A stretch of DNA of 12,695 nt from positions 1 to 12,695 of the forward strand of contig CAIPUQ010000531.1 of the NCBI GenBank assembly GCA_903868295.1, written 5' to 3'. The notes beneath the pieces are model-generated. The model was not told the origin of the DNA. It saw only the letters and a list, made by a program, of their open reading frames with translations, and did no database searches. Positions 1-6,824 of this stretch are shown piece by piece. A program made the translations under genes and the position numbers. The stretch's first letter is position 1; each line of letters begins with the position of its first letter. This DNA comes from an uncultured Roseiflexaceae bacterium. GTDB taxonomy: Bacteria; Chloroflexota; Chloroflexia; Chloroflexales; Roseiflexaceae.

Positions 1-1250
1 AAACCCCAGCCATCACCAAAGTCGATCCGGAGTCCGTCCGTGTCTATGATGGTGTGTGTGGCCGCAAACTTCGTGCGTACATATTCGACTGCCGCGAACT
101 TGCGCACATCGTCGAGCTCGATGCGTTCTTCGGGTACCTCTGCGAGCGCGGGGAACAGCGCCAACGCCTGCGACAACGACGTACCGCTGGCCATGATTGC
201 CTCGATGAGGCAGCAGCCGGCGAAGGTCCCGTCGTCAAAGCTGTGGCCGGGCCGATTGTTGAAGACGTGGCCGCTTAGTTCACCGGCGACGGGAGCACCC
301 AGCTCACGCATTTTGGCCGATTGATTGGTGTAGCCAGTCTTCCACATGACGGGAGTCCCGCCAAATGCCGTGATTGCCTCGGCCAGGACTTTGCTACACT
401 TCACGTCAAACACAATCGGCGCTGGACCCTTTTTCAATGCCGCCTGCGCCAATACAATCATGTAGCGGTCGGCAAACACCATCGTGCCACGATCGTCCAC
501 AACACCCAAGCGATCACCGTCGCCGTCGAGGCCAATACCCAGTTCGGCGCCTGTCTCGCGCACGACGCGCATCAAATCACGCATGTTTTTTTCTTTGAGC
601 GGGTCAGGGTGGTGATTGGGGAACGTGCCGTCTGGTTCGATGAATAACGGTACCACTTCGCAACCCAATCGCTCAAACACCCGCACTGCCAGTGGCCCAG
701 CGACACCGTTGCCGCCATCCACAACCACCTTCATGCGCCGCGGGAGTGTCACCAACGCTGCAATGTGCGCGACATACGCATCGTCGACAGACACGCGTGT
801 ATAGCTCCCTGCTCCGGTGCGTACCGTGTTGCCGATCGCAATGCGGCCGACTTCTTGGACTTCGTCACTCGTAAATGGCACACCGCCATACTGCGGTTCG
901 TAATGACGCATCTTCAGACCGTTGAACTCGGGGGGGTTATGACTCGCAGTCACTACCGCACCACCATCTGCTTTGAGGTAATCGACGGCAAAATACATCA
1001 CGGGCGTCGGTACCATCCCGATATCAATCACATCGCACCCGCTCGCCTGCAACCCACGGGTCAACGCTGCTGCAAAGGAGGGCGACGTCAACCGTGCATC
1101 GTGCCCTACCACAATGCGCGTGCTGCCGCGGTTTTGGACAAGCGTCCCAGCGGCACGGCCGAGCTGTTCATAGACTGCTTCGCTCAAGTCTGGTCCCACA
1201 ATCCCACGGATGTCGTAGGCACGAAATATGTCTGGTCGTATGGTCGTCAT
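1..1250 (-). CDS. Phosphomannomutase/phosphoglucomutase, 3'-truncated by window edge
   Basis: Alpha-D-phosphohexomutase family enzyme, which interconverts hexose 1- and 6-phosphates (mannose or glucose) to supply nucleotide sugars; cytoplasmic. I translated the minus strand from ATG at 1250: the protein starts MTTIRPDIFRAYDIRGIVG, the usual N-terminus. Domain 1 has the catalytic phosphoserine loop TASHNP (Ser103). Domain 2 has the Mg-binding loop DGDGDR (residues 242-247). Domain 3 has the sugar-binding loop GELSGH (Glu324). About 416 residues are visible; family members are about 450, so only the end of domain 4 (phosphate-binding loop) is missing. The start is fixed by GAGGAA just upstream, which overlaps the ligA stop; the gap to ligA is nine bases, so the two are probably cotranscribed and translationally coupled. 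Choice of mannose versus glucose substrate cannot be read from the sequence. No gene symbol is given because manB, algC and pgm are used variably. Confidence 0.95.
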   Translation of the reverse strand, partial: MTTIRPDIFRAYDIRGIVGPDLSEAVYEQLGRAAGTLVQNRGSTRIVVGHDARLTSPSFAAALTRGLQASGCDVIDIGMVPTPVMYFAVDYLKADGGAVVTASHNPPEFNGLKMRHYEPQYGGVPFTSDEVQEVGRIAIGNTVRTGAGSYTRVSVDDAYVAHIAALVTLPRRMKVVVDGGNGVAGPLAVRVFERLGCEVVPLFIEPDGTFPNHHPDPLKEKNMRDLMRVVRETGAELGIGLDGDGDRLGVVDDRGTMVFADRYMIVLAQAALKKGPAPIVFDVKCSKVLAEAITAFGGTPVMWKTGYTNQSAKMRELGAPVAGELSGHVFNNRPGHSFDDGTFAGCCLIEAIMASGTSLSQALALFPALAEVPEERIELDDVRKFAAVEYVRTKFAATHTIIDTDGLRIDFGDGWG

Positions 1251-1259
1251 CGCGTTCCT

Positions 1260-3290
1260 CTATTCTTGCTCAGCATGCGCTGCGATCATTTGCCTGAATT
1301 GCGTTTCGTCGAGAATGGGAACGCCTAACTCAGTTGCTTTGGTCGTCTTGTTCGCTCCCGGCTCACTGCCTACGAGGACATAGGTTGTTTTCTTCGACAC
1401 ACTGCCGGTTGCCTTGCCGCCATGTTCGGCGATGAGTGCCTCGGCTTGCTCGCGGCTCATCGTCGCAAATGACCCCGTCACCACAAACACCATCCCAGCC
1501 AGCGCTGTACTGCTGATGACGCGCGTCGCGCCACCACTGGTCTGCAACCCGGCAGCGGTCAGTTTGGCAATCAGCGCACGGTTCGTCGGGACCGCAAAGT
1601 ACTCACTCACGCTTTGAGCGATGCCGGGGCCGACACCCTCAATCGAGGCGATGTCTTCGGCCGTTGCATCGGCGAGTGCGGCCAGACTGTCGAAGCGCTG
1701 GAGCAACAGCTGTGACACGGTCGTCCCCACCAACGTAATTCCCATACTAATCAATACCCGGGTGACCGGTTGTTGTTTGGCCGCAACGATAGCATCAATC
1801 AATTTACTGATTTTGCGTTCACCAAAGCCTTCAAGTCCAGCGAAGTCGTCAGATATAAGGCCAAAAATATCAGCCACATCGGTAATCAACCCGAGGTCCA
1901 CCAGAAGTGCTGCCTGCTTTTCGCCGAATCCGACGATATCCAGTGCCTCGCGTGAGACGGCGTATTCGATGCGGCGTTTGCGTTGCTCGATGCAGCCGGC
2001 GACATTGGGGCAGCGCCAAGCGACGTCGGTACCTGGGCGCACCAGTGGTGTGCCACACGATGGGCAGTGGGTCGGCATTTGCCAGGGTTGCTCGGCACCG
2101 GTACGGGCTTCTACCACGGGCCCGATGATATACGGGATGACGTCGCCGGCACGTTTCAGGTTGACCGTGTCACCAATCCGCAGGTCGAGTTTTTCGATCA
2201 AATCTGCGTTGTGCAAGCTCGCATTACTCACGGTTACACCGCTCAGCTGGACGGGGGCAATCTCGGCGGCTGGCGTGATATTGCCGGTGCGACCCACACT
2301 GACAATGATGTTGCGGAGAATGCTCGTCGCCTCGCGTGCGGGGAACTTGTATGCTAATGCCCAGCGCGGATCACGTCCCGCGACACCGAGCTCACGCTGT
2401 TGTGCCAAGCTATTGACTTTGAGTACCACACCATCGACTTCATACGGCAGATCGTCGCGCTTTTGCATCCATGCATGCGCATAGACGATCGCAGAGTCGT
2501 ATGTCTGGCACAATCGAGCATCGTCGTTAATCACAAAGCCGAATGCGCGCAACACCGACAGCGTCTCCCATTGCGTATCTGGCCAGAGACCGTCTACTGG
2601 TCCGATTGAATAGGCAAAGAAGCGCAGGGGACGCTGTCGGGTAATCTTTGCATCTTTTTGCCGAAGCGAGCCCGATGCAGCGTTGCGTGGATTCGCTGCG
2701 GGTTTCTCACCAGCAGCAACGAGGCGTTCATTCAGCAGGTCGAACTCATCCGTACGAATATAGACCTCACCGCGGACCTCGAGACGTGCCGGAACAGGCC
2801 ACGTGGCGTTCTGCAGGAGCGCTTTGGGGATACTGTCGAGGGTCAGAAGATTGCGCGTGACGTCTTCGCCTACCTCGCCGTCTCCACGGGTAGCTCCGAG
2901 TACGAGCACTCCATCAACATAGGTCAATGCAATTGCAAGACCATCAATTTTGGGCTCGACCACCCATTGCACGTCGGTCGTGCCCAGTCCTTTGTAGACA
3001 CGATCTCGGAACGCATCAACCGCCGTTCGCTCCATTCCGTTGCCCAACGACAACATGGGTTGCGGGTGCTTTACTTTGGCAAATGCACCATCGGCTTTTG
3101 CCCCGACCAATTTGGTGGGCGAGTTTGGATCGTCGAACTCGGGGTGCTCTGCCTCGAGGCGCAGCAATTCGGCGCGCAGTGTGTCATATACCGCATCAGG
3201 AATATCTGATTCGTCCAAGACAAAGTATTTGTAATCGTACTGGATGATTGCTGCGCGCAGTTCGGCAATGCGTTCTCGTGGGGATTTCAT
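1260..3290 (-). CDS. ligA: NAD-dependent DNA ligase LigA
   Basis: Seals nicks in duplex DNA using NAD+ as AMP donor; essential in replication and repair. The protein is 676 aa, normal for LigA. It has an N-terminal Ia domain (AVYDTLRAEL near residue 40), the adenylation motif EPKIDG with nucleophile Lys114, the OB-fold region, a four-Cys zinc finger (C409, C412, C427, C433), a helix-hairpin-helix region (about 450-570) and a C-terminal BRCT domain (about 595-670, VFVVTGSF...). The frame is open 26 codons further upstream, but ATG 3290 is preferred: it is preceded by GAGGTG at good spacing and gives the usual MKSPRERIAELR N-terminus. The TATAAT-like -10 at 3334-3339 fits this start. Another ATG four bases upstream is out of frame. 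The phosphohexomutase gene follows after nine bases. Confidence 0.98.
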   Translation of the reverse strand: MKSPRERIAELRAAIIQYDYKYFVLDESDIPDAVYDTLRAELLRLEAEHPEFDDPNSPTKLVGAKADGAFAKVKHPQPMLSLGNGMERTAVDAFRDRVYKGLGTTDVQWVVEPKIDGLAIALTYVDGVLVLGATRGDGEVGEDVTRNLLTLDSIPKALLQNATWPVPARLEVRGEVYIRTDEFDLLNERLVAAGEKPAANPRNAASGSLRQKDAKITRQRPLRFFAYSIGPVDGLWPDTQWETLSVLRAFGFVINDDARLCQTYDSAIVYAHAWMQKRDDLPYEVDGVVLKVNSLAQQRELGVAGRDPRWALAYKFPAREATSILRNIIVSVGRTGNITPAAEIAPVQLSGVTVSNASLHNADLIEKLDLRIGDTVNLKRAGDVIPYIIGPVVEARTGAEQPWQMPTHCPSCGTPLVRPGTDVAWRCPNVAGCIEQRKRRIEYAVSREALDIVGFGEKQAALLVDLGLITDVADIFGLISDDFAGLEGFGERKISKLIDAIVAAKQQPVTRVLISMGITLVGTTVSQLLLQRFDSLAALADATAEDIASIEGVGPGIAQSVSEYFAVPTNRALIAKLTAAGLQTSGGATRVISSTALAGMVFVVTGSFATMSREQAEALIAEHGGKATGSVSKKTTYVLVGSEPGANKTTKATELGVPILDETQFRQMIAAHAEQE

Positions 3291-3333
3291 GCATGCACCT
3301 CGGTCGCTACCCAACGGATCTTCGATACCTCTC

Positions 3334-3339
3334 ATTATA
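3334..3339 (-). promoter_or_regulatory. Probable -10 element of the ligA promoter
   Basis: On the minus strand this is a perfect TATAAT. It lies 44 bases upstream of the ligA ATG. No good -35 is seen at 16-18 bases; the best hexamers there match TTGACA poorly, so the promoter may be weak or activator-dependent. It would give a leader of roughly 35 nt. Confidence 0.5.
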
Positions 3340-3368
3340 GACATGTCCTTGACGAAAGTGCTACCCAC

Positions 3369-3400
3369 TGGTCAACCGTTGTCCGTAGCGCCGTTGACCA
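3369..3400. repeat. 8-bp inverted repeat in the ligA/esterase divergent region
   Basis: TGGTCAAC (3369-3376) and GTTGACCA (3393-3400) are perfect inverted copies separated by 16 bases. Each arm contains TTGACC reading outward, and the plus-strand copy doubles as the likely -35 of the downstream gene. It could be an operator for a dimeric regulator, or simply symmetric -35-like elements. No T-run follows on either strand, so it is not a clear terminator. Confidence 0.4.
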
Positions 3401-3422
3401 AATAGCATTCAAAATTTAAAAA
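3394..3422 (+). promoter_or_regulatory. Sigma70-type promoter for the phytase-like esterase gene
   Basis: TTGACC (3394-3399), a 17-base spacer, then TAAAAA (3417-3422) in an AT-rich stretch. Spacing is ideal and the -35 matches 5 of 6; the -10 is weaker. It lies about 65 bases upstream of the GTG start. The remaining bases to 3487 show nothing else clear beyond the ribosome binding site. Confidence 0.5.
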
Positions 3423-3487
3423 AACATACATACAAAGACAATACCACCCCTGTACGGTAGAGAAGTTCCGCTACATGGAGGTGTATA

Positions 3488-4795
3488 GTGTCAAAGTTGT
3501 ATCGTGTCGTTTTGCTTGTGTTGGCATCGGTCTTCTCATTGGTGATGAGTGTTTCGGCAGCATCAAACGTTACCGTGGTCGCTGATGCGACGCTTGTTGA
3601 CATCCCGCTCAGTCAGGCCCAAGCAATCGGACTTCCATCGGCCCCGATTGCAAATGACCGTGGCATCTTGTTGGGTGGCATCGGGAGTGACTTGTATCAT
3701 GCCGCTGGGGCTCCTGCAGACGAGTTTTGGGCAGTCACCGATCGTGGCCCCAACAGTGAAATCGAAGTAGCCGGCGAAGTACGCTATACCGCATTGACAC
3801 CAGAATTCACCCCGACGATTGTACAACTCAAAATCGCAAATGGTGTGGCGACCCCGATGAAGTATGTGCCGATTGTGACCTCGACAGGCAAACCGGTCAC
3901 TGGGTTGCCAAACATCGACGGACCAGATCCATTGTTTTGGGATGCAACAGCCGCAAACAAGCTCGCGTTCAATCCAAACGGGCTGGATGTCGAGGGGCTC
4001 GTACGCACCAAGAACGGTGAGTTCTGGGTTGTAGAAGAATACCGCCCTTCGTTGGTCCGCATCAGCGCGGCAGGCAAGGTGCTCGCACGCTATGTACCCA
4101 AGGGTGTCTCACTTGTCGGTGCAGACTATCCGGTCATCGAAGCACTGCCGGCAGCGTATGCACAACGCAAAGGCAATCGTGGTTTCGAAGGCATGACCAT
4201 CAGCAAAGATGAGAAAACGATTTTCATCGTATTGCAGAGCCCGTTGAGCGCTCCTGACAAAAGTACTGGTGATCGCTCACGCACCACACGCATCGTCAAG
4301 TTTGATGTCTCCTCTGCCACGGTAACCGGCGAATACGCCTACCGCCAAGAGATTTCGACACTGTTCAACCCACGCGCAAAAATGAAGCAGACCGAAATGA
4401 AGCTTTCTGGCGTCGCCGCAATCGATGGCGAGAACCTGCTCGTCCTTGAACGGACGGACTGGGCGTTTGCCGTGTATCGTGTGAACCTGTCGAACGCCAC
4501 AAACATCGCCGGTTCCGTTTGGAGCACTTCCAACGCACCGACTTCGTTGGAATTCTTTGCAGAACCAACCGATGTGAGTGTCGTTCCGGTAACCAAGTCA
4601 CTGCTGTTCCACAGTTCGGAACTCACGAACATGCCCGAAAAAATCGAAGGTCTCACGATTATCGATAACACGACCTTGGCAATCGCCAACGACAACGACT
4701 TCGACGTAGGAACCGTCGATGCTGCCGGCAACAACAAGGGAAGCGGCAAGAAATGCCGTGTCATTATCTTGAAGGTCGCAGATATTACGAAATAG
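3488..4795 (+). CDS. Secreted protein with phytase-like esterase domain (PF13449 type)
   Basis: The 435-aa protein resembles the 'esterase-like activity of phytase' family, beta-propeller-like exported proteins whose substrates are mostly unproven. Residues 1-24 form a signal peptide (KLYR, hydrophobic core, likely cleavage after SVSA). The mature part carries family-like blocks: LLGGIGSDL near 61-69, WAVTDRGPN (81-89), then the region LDVEGLVRTKNGEFWVVEEYRPSLVRIS, FEGMTISKDEKTIFIVLQSPL, and a C-terminal IEGLTIIDNTTLAIANDNDF. The start is GTG 3488: GGAGG lies six bases upstream (3477-3481), whereas the nearby ATG 3475 is out of frame. It is monocistronic, with a promoter upstream and a strong hairpin 13 bases after the stop. 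Phosphate-ester hydrolysis is a family guess; the exact activity is unknown. Confidence 0.85.
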   Translation: MSKLYRVVLLVLASVFSLVMSVSAASNVTVVADATLVDIPLSQAQAIGLPSAPIANDRGILLGGIGSDLYHAAGAPADEFWAVTDRGPNSEIEVAGEVRYTALTPEFTPTIVQLKIANGVATPMKYVPIVTSTGKPVTGLPNIDGPDPLFWDATAANKLAFNPNGLDVEGLVRTKNGEFWVVEEYRPSLVRISAAGKVLARYVPKGVSLVGADYPVIEALPAAYAQRKGNRGFEGMTISKDEKTIFIVLQSPLSAPDKSTGDRSRTTRIVKFDVSSATVTGEYAYRQEISTLFNPRAKMKQTEMKLSGVAAIDGENLLVLERTDWAFAVYRVNLSNATNIAGSVWSTSNAPTSLEFFAEPTDVSVVPVTKSLLFHSSELTNMPEKIEGLTIIDNTTLAIANDNDFDVGTVDAAGNNKGSGKKCRVIILKVADITK

Positions 4796-4807
4796 CTCAC
4801 ACTCTGT

Positions 4808-4841
4808 AGCGCCTTCCGACTTGTACGAGTCGGAAGGCGCT
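4808..4841 (+). terminator. Hairpin terminator after the phytase-like gene
   Basis: Perfect 14-bp stem, AGCGCCTTCCGACT (4808-4821) against its complement (4828-4841), with a 6-base loop. Only a poor T-tract follows (TTCTC), so termination may be less efficient than the stem suggests. The stem is symmetric and could act from either strand. Confidence 0.7.
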
Positions 4842-4855
4842 TCTCAAAATTCGAT

Positions 4856-4884
4856 TTGACGCACCCAATGCTCCATGCTATACT
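4856..4884 (+). promoter_or_regulatory. Near-consensus promoter of tRNA-Asn
   Basis: TTGACG (4856-4861), exactly 17 bases, then TATACT (4879-4884). The -10 is also preceded by TGC, an extended -10. The predicted start, near 4891, lies about 12 bases before the mature tRNA 5' end. It is the strongest promoter in the window, as expected for a stable RNA gene. Confidence 0.8.
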
Positions 4885-4902
4885 TCAAATCGTTGTAAAT
4901 GA

Positions 4903-4977
4903 TCCTTGATAGCTCAATGGTAGAGCGGCTGACTGTTAATCAGTAGGTTCCAGGTTCGAGTCCTGGTCGAGGAGCCA
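4903..4977 (+). tRNA. tRNA-Asn (anticodon GTT), CCA encoded
   Basis: A complete cloverleaf can be folded. The acceptor stem is TCCTTGA with TCGAGGA (one G-U pair). The D arm is GCTC/GAGC. The anticodon stem GCTGA/TCAGT encloses the loop CTGTTAA with anticodon GTT. The variable loop is short, the T arm is CCAGG-TTCGAGT-CCTGG, the discriminator is G, and CCA is encoded at 4975-4977. It decodes AAC and AAU. It has its own promoter and is followed by an intrinsic terminator within seven bases, so it is a single-gene transcription unit. Confidence 0.97.
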
Positions 4978-4983
4978 AAACAC

Positions 4984-5015
4984 ACCCTCAACGCGCAAGT
5001 GTTGAGGGTTTTTGT
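4984..5015 (+). terminator. Rho-independent terminator of tRNA-Asn
   Basis: Nine-bp perfect stem ACCCTCAAC (4984-4992) / GTTGAGGGT (5001-5009) with an 8-base loop, then TTTTTGTTGTCTTT. On the opposite strand the stem is followed by TGTGTTTT, so it may also stop transcripts leaving the transposase gene. Confidence 0.88.
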
Positions 5016-5024
5016 TGTCTTTCA

Positions 5025-5066
5025 GTCATCAGTCGGGGCGAAAGATTTTTCGCCCCGACTGATGAC
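5025..5066. repeat. Perfect 19-bp REP-like hairpin at the transposase 3' end
   Basis: Left arm 5025-5043 (GTCATCAGTCGGGGCGAAA) and right arm 5048-5066 are exact inverted copies around a 4-base loop. The palindrome spans the last 12 codons and stop of the transposase (minus strand). On the plus strand seven T residues follow (5068-5074), so it would also work as a back-up terminator behind tRNA-Asn. The outer 11 bases, GTCATCAGTCG, recur at 5656-5666 upstream of the transposase. RAYT enzymes are known to act on REP palindromes; assigning this hairpin as its substrate is inference. Confidence 0.75.
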
Positions 5067-5592
5067 GTTTTTTTCGATTGTAATTCTTCGGATTATCTCT
5101 GACATAGCGTCGCGTACGCCATAGTACTTCGTCAGAGGAGATAATCCGATCATGAAAACCGCGTTGCCACAGAGCAAAATCGATGCCAGCTGCTTTCATG
5201 AGATTGCGTACGCCGACTTTCCAGCCGCGCACGATGGAGCCGAGTGTCTGTGATGTCCCATTCTCTGGCTGCTCTGCCAATACTGCATCTGGGGGATGCG
5301 CAATCACAATAATGGCATGGACATGATCTGGCATCACCACACATGTATCGAGTCGCACGAACGGAAAGTGCAACGGAATGTCGTTCCAGCACTCCCAAAC
5401 CATTGCACCAATGCGGGAGACCTGCATGCTGCCGCAGACAACCTCGCCAAAAATCGGCAATCGATGCTTCGTATTCAATGTGACGAAATAGTACCCATTC
5501 GAACGATAGTCGTGCCCAGGTTTGCGTCGTGAATTGTACCTGCCCCACACGACTTTGCCGTTGCGTCGATACATGGTTCTTTTCTGCTTCAT
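5029..5592 (-). CDS. REP-associated tyrosine transposase (RAYT, IS200-like Y1 family)
   Basis: A 187-aa single-strand DNA transposase of the Y1/HUH class, which cuts and joins REP palindromes. Visible motifs: YYFVTLNTKHRLPIFG (34-49); the metal-binding HUH motif in MPDHVHAI (H90, H92); LWQRGFHDRII (141-151); and the catalytic tyrosine motif RRYVRDNP (Y163). Length is typical of RAYTs and the catalytic residues are all present, so it looks intact. Start ATG 5592 has AAGGAG seven bases upstream. A later ATG (residue 7) has no good site. The C-terminus SGRKIFRPD is encoded inside a perfect hairpin, and a matching 11-mer lies 64 bases upstream of the start. Position next to a tRNA may be incidental. 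RAYTs are usually single-copy domesticated genes, unlike true IS200. Confidence 0.9.
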   Translation of the reverse strand: MKQKRTMYRRNGKVVWGRYNSRRKPGHDYRSNGYYFVTLNTKHRLPIFGEVVCGSMQVSRIGAMVWECWNDIPLHFPFVRLDTCVVMPDHVHAIIVIAHPPDAVLAEQPENGTSQTLGSIVRGWKVGVRNLMKAAGIDFALWQRGFHDRIISSDEVLWRTRRYVRDNPKNYNRKKRHQSGRKIFRPD

Positions 5593-5655
5593 CCGATAGC
5601 TCCTTCCCCTATGGAAGTTCTACCGTCCGAGCGAACAGAAAAGGTACCCGACCGG

Positions 5656-5666
5656 GTCATCAGTCG
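5656..5666 (+). repeat. Upstream copy of the transposase-associated 11-mer
   Basis: GTCATCAGTCG is identical to the outer arm of the hairpin at 5025-5066. It sits in the 112-base gap between the transposase and the next gene. About 13 bases later comes TGATGAGTC, so a weak imperfect hairpin (TCATCA/TGATGA) is possible. A shorter piece (CGACTGATG) is at 6176-6184. This suggests a degenerate REP unit on the far side of the transposase. The rest of the gap holds only the transposase ribosome binding site and a small ACCCGACCGGGT palindrome. Confidence 0.5.
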
Positions 5667-5704
5667 CATGTGCTGTGTGATGAGTCGTCACCGATTGTGC
5701 AGGT

Positions 5705-6163
5705 TTAGTGGCGATTGGGCATCGATCGGAACGATTCACTCAGCGACCCACGGTACTCCCAGCCTTCTGGACAGACAAGTGGTGAGTCGCCGCCAGCCGT
5801 TCCAACATCGATACCGCCAGCGACATACCAACACACGGGGAGTCGACCGATGCCGTCCTGATAGGGAATCCGCGTGTAGCGCAGCCAACGACAGTCCATC
5901 ACCACGCCAGACTGCATGTCGACCACTGCTACATCGACGAATCGGTCGTCCACCACGAACAGAAGCCCGTTTTGTACCAGCATATCCGTGTATTGCGTTA
6001 CTTCGCGCGCCCCCAAAAACCCAACACGCACCAAATCGTCGTCCATGCAGAACGTCTGACGGTTCGGGTTCATTGCAAAAAACGCCTGCATCCCCCCAAC
6101 GAACCGTGTCCCGATTGCATTCCGACGAATCACCACAGACAACCCCTCACACAATACCGCCAT
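5705..6163 (-). CDS. Conserved-looking hypothetical protein, 152 aa
   Basis: I do not recognise a named domain. The product begins MAVLCEGLSVVIRRNAIGTRFVGG and contains an acidic patch (CMDDDLVRVGF), a central stretch rich in V and D (FVVDDRFVDVAVVDMQSG) and a C-terminal CWYVAGGIDVGTAGG. No signal peptide or membrane span is evident, so it is probably cytoplasmic. ATG 6163 is chosen because AAAGGAG ends five bases upstream; a GTG at 6169 in the same frame would overlap that site. It starts 27 bases after the stop of the AhpD-like selenoprotein candidate and is probably cotranscribed with it. A role linked to that enzyme is possible but unsupported beyond position. No terminator is clear between it and the transposase. 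Confidence 0.75.
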   Translation of the reverse strand: MAVLCEGLSVVIRRNAIGTRFVGGMQAFFAMNPNRQTFCMDDDLVRVGFLGAREVTQYTDMLVQNGLLFVVDDRFVDVAVVDMQSGVVMDCRWLRYTRIPYQDGIGRLPVCWYVAGGIDVGTAGGDSPLVCPEGWEYRGSLSESFRSMPNRH

Positions 6164-6190
6164 GCACACTCCTTTCGACTGATGCTCTGC

Positions 6191-6757
6191 CTACATATCG
6201 TCTTCTTCGACCACGTCTTCCCAAAATGCTTCGAGTGGGACACCCAACCCATCGGCGAGCCGATTCACATACGCAAAATACCCGGTTACTTGATTGATAT
6301 CGAGGATTGCCGTGTCACTGAAGCCGGCTGCACGGAGTGTCATGACGTCCATCTTGGCCATTGCCCCTGGCGTCAATGTCAACTTCTCGGCATAGGTCAA
6401 CATGGCATGTTCGGCAGCGCTTATCTGCGCCCGCCGCCAATCTTTTTTGAGCTGGCTGACCAATGCTGGATTTTTGGTTAAGCGACGGAGACCCCGTCCA
6501 TGATGGGTCATTCAGTAATGGCAATGATTGGCGGTCGACACGACCACTGCAATCATTTCGCGTTGGGCCCGCGACAAATCTGATGGACCACGCATCACGG
6601 TGACATACATCAACATGTGCGCTTTGAGCGTCGCCACATTGAGCGAGTGGATCTTCATGATGTTGTCGACACCACCCCAGGGCTCCATCGCACCGGCGTA
6701 TTCTGCTTTGAGCTCGCCCTCTGCTTCGCTCTCGGGAATCATGCGAATCCACGCCAT
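6191..6757 (-). CDS. AhpD-like / peroxidase-related selenoprotein with in-frame UGA (Sec82)
   Basis: Carboxymuconolactone decarboxylase/AhpD-fold enzyme, a thiol-based peroxidase family. The frame reads through one TGA (6512-6514) and gives 188 aa. N-terminal MAWIRMIPESEAEGELKAEY and C-terminal FSDTAILDINQVTGYFAYVN plus LADGLGVPLEAFWEDV are typical of the family and lie on opposite sides of the TGA in one frame. The active site is NHCHY-[TGA]-MTHHG: C79, TGA82 and H86 fit CxxCxxxH, and E67 sits 12 residues before C79, as in the AhpD proton relay (E118/C130/C133/H137 of M. tuberculosis). Thus TGA replaces the second active cysteine, best read as selenocysteine. Start ATG 6757 follows AGGAGG at five bases. 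An ATG right after the TGA has no ribosome site and would lack the active site. A single stop mutation (pseudogene) remains possible but would not predict the hairpin downstream. Confidence 0.88.
6484..6498 (-). promoter_or_regulatory. Predicted bacterial SECIS hairpin
   Basis: On the coding (minus) strand GACGG-GGTCT-CCGTC forms a perfect 5-bp stem with a 5-base loop. Thirteen bases separate the TGA from the stem, and the GGTCT loop begins 18 bases after it. From memory, E. coli fdhF has its GGUCU loop at the same distance from UGA, and SelB reads that loop. The bulged U of the fdhF stem is absent here, and no lower stem is obvious, which bacterial SECIS elements often tolerate. It lies within the coding sequence, as bacterial SECIS elements do. 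Confidence 0.8.
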
Positions 6758-6824
6758 CTCGTCCTCCTCGTGCTCATCAATCGTTCACACGTCCATGGTA
6801 ACGTATCGGGAGAAAGGATGTGGT

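Noticed and set aside
1621..2484. Long plus-strand ORF (287 codons) within ligA
   Set aside because: It is antisense to a certain ligA and its low-complexity Ser/Arg-rich translation shows no known domain.
4903..5666. Integrated element using tRNA-Asn as an attachment site
   Set aside because: No integrase and no repeat of the tRNA 3' end is present in the window. The neighbouring transposase is a RAYT, which does not use tRNA sites.
6512..6514. UGA read as tryptophan (recoded genetic code)
   Set aside because: TGA ends at least three other genes here (RAYT, DUF4126, esterase), and the position is a conserved active-site cysteine rather than Trp.
6191..6757. Two separate genes (6512-6757 and 6191-6511) split at TGA-ATG
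   Set aside because: Both halves lie in one frame and belong to one family. The second half has no ribosome site and starts inside the active-site motif. A SECIS-like hairpin follows, so selenocysteine is the better reading.
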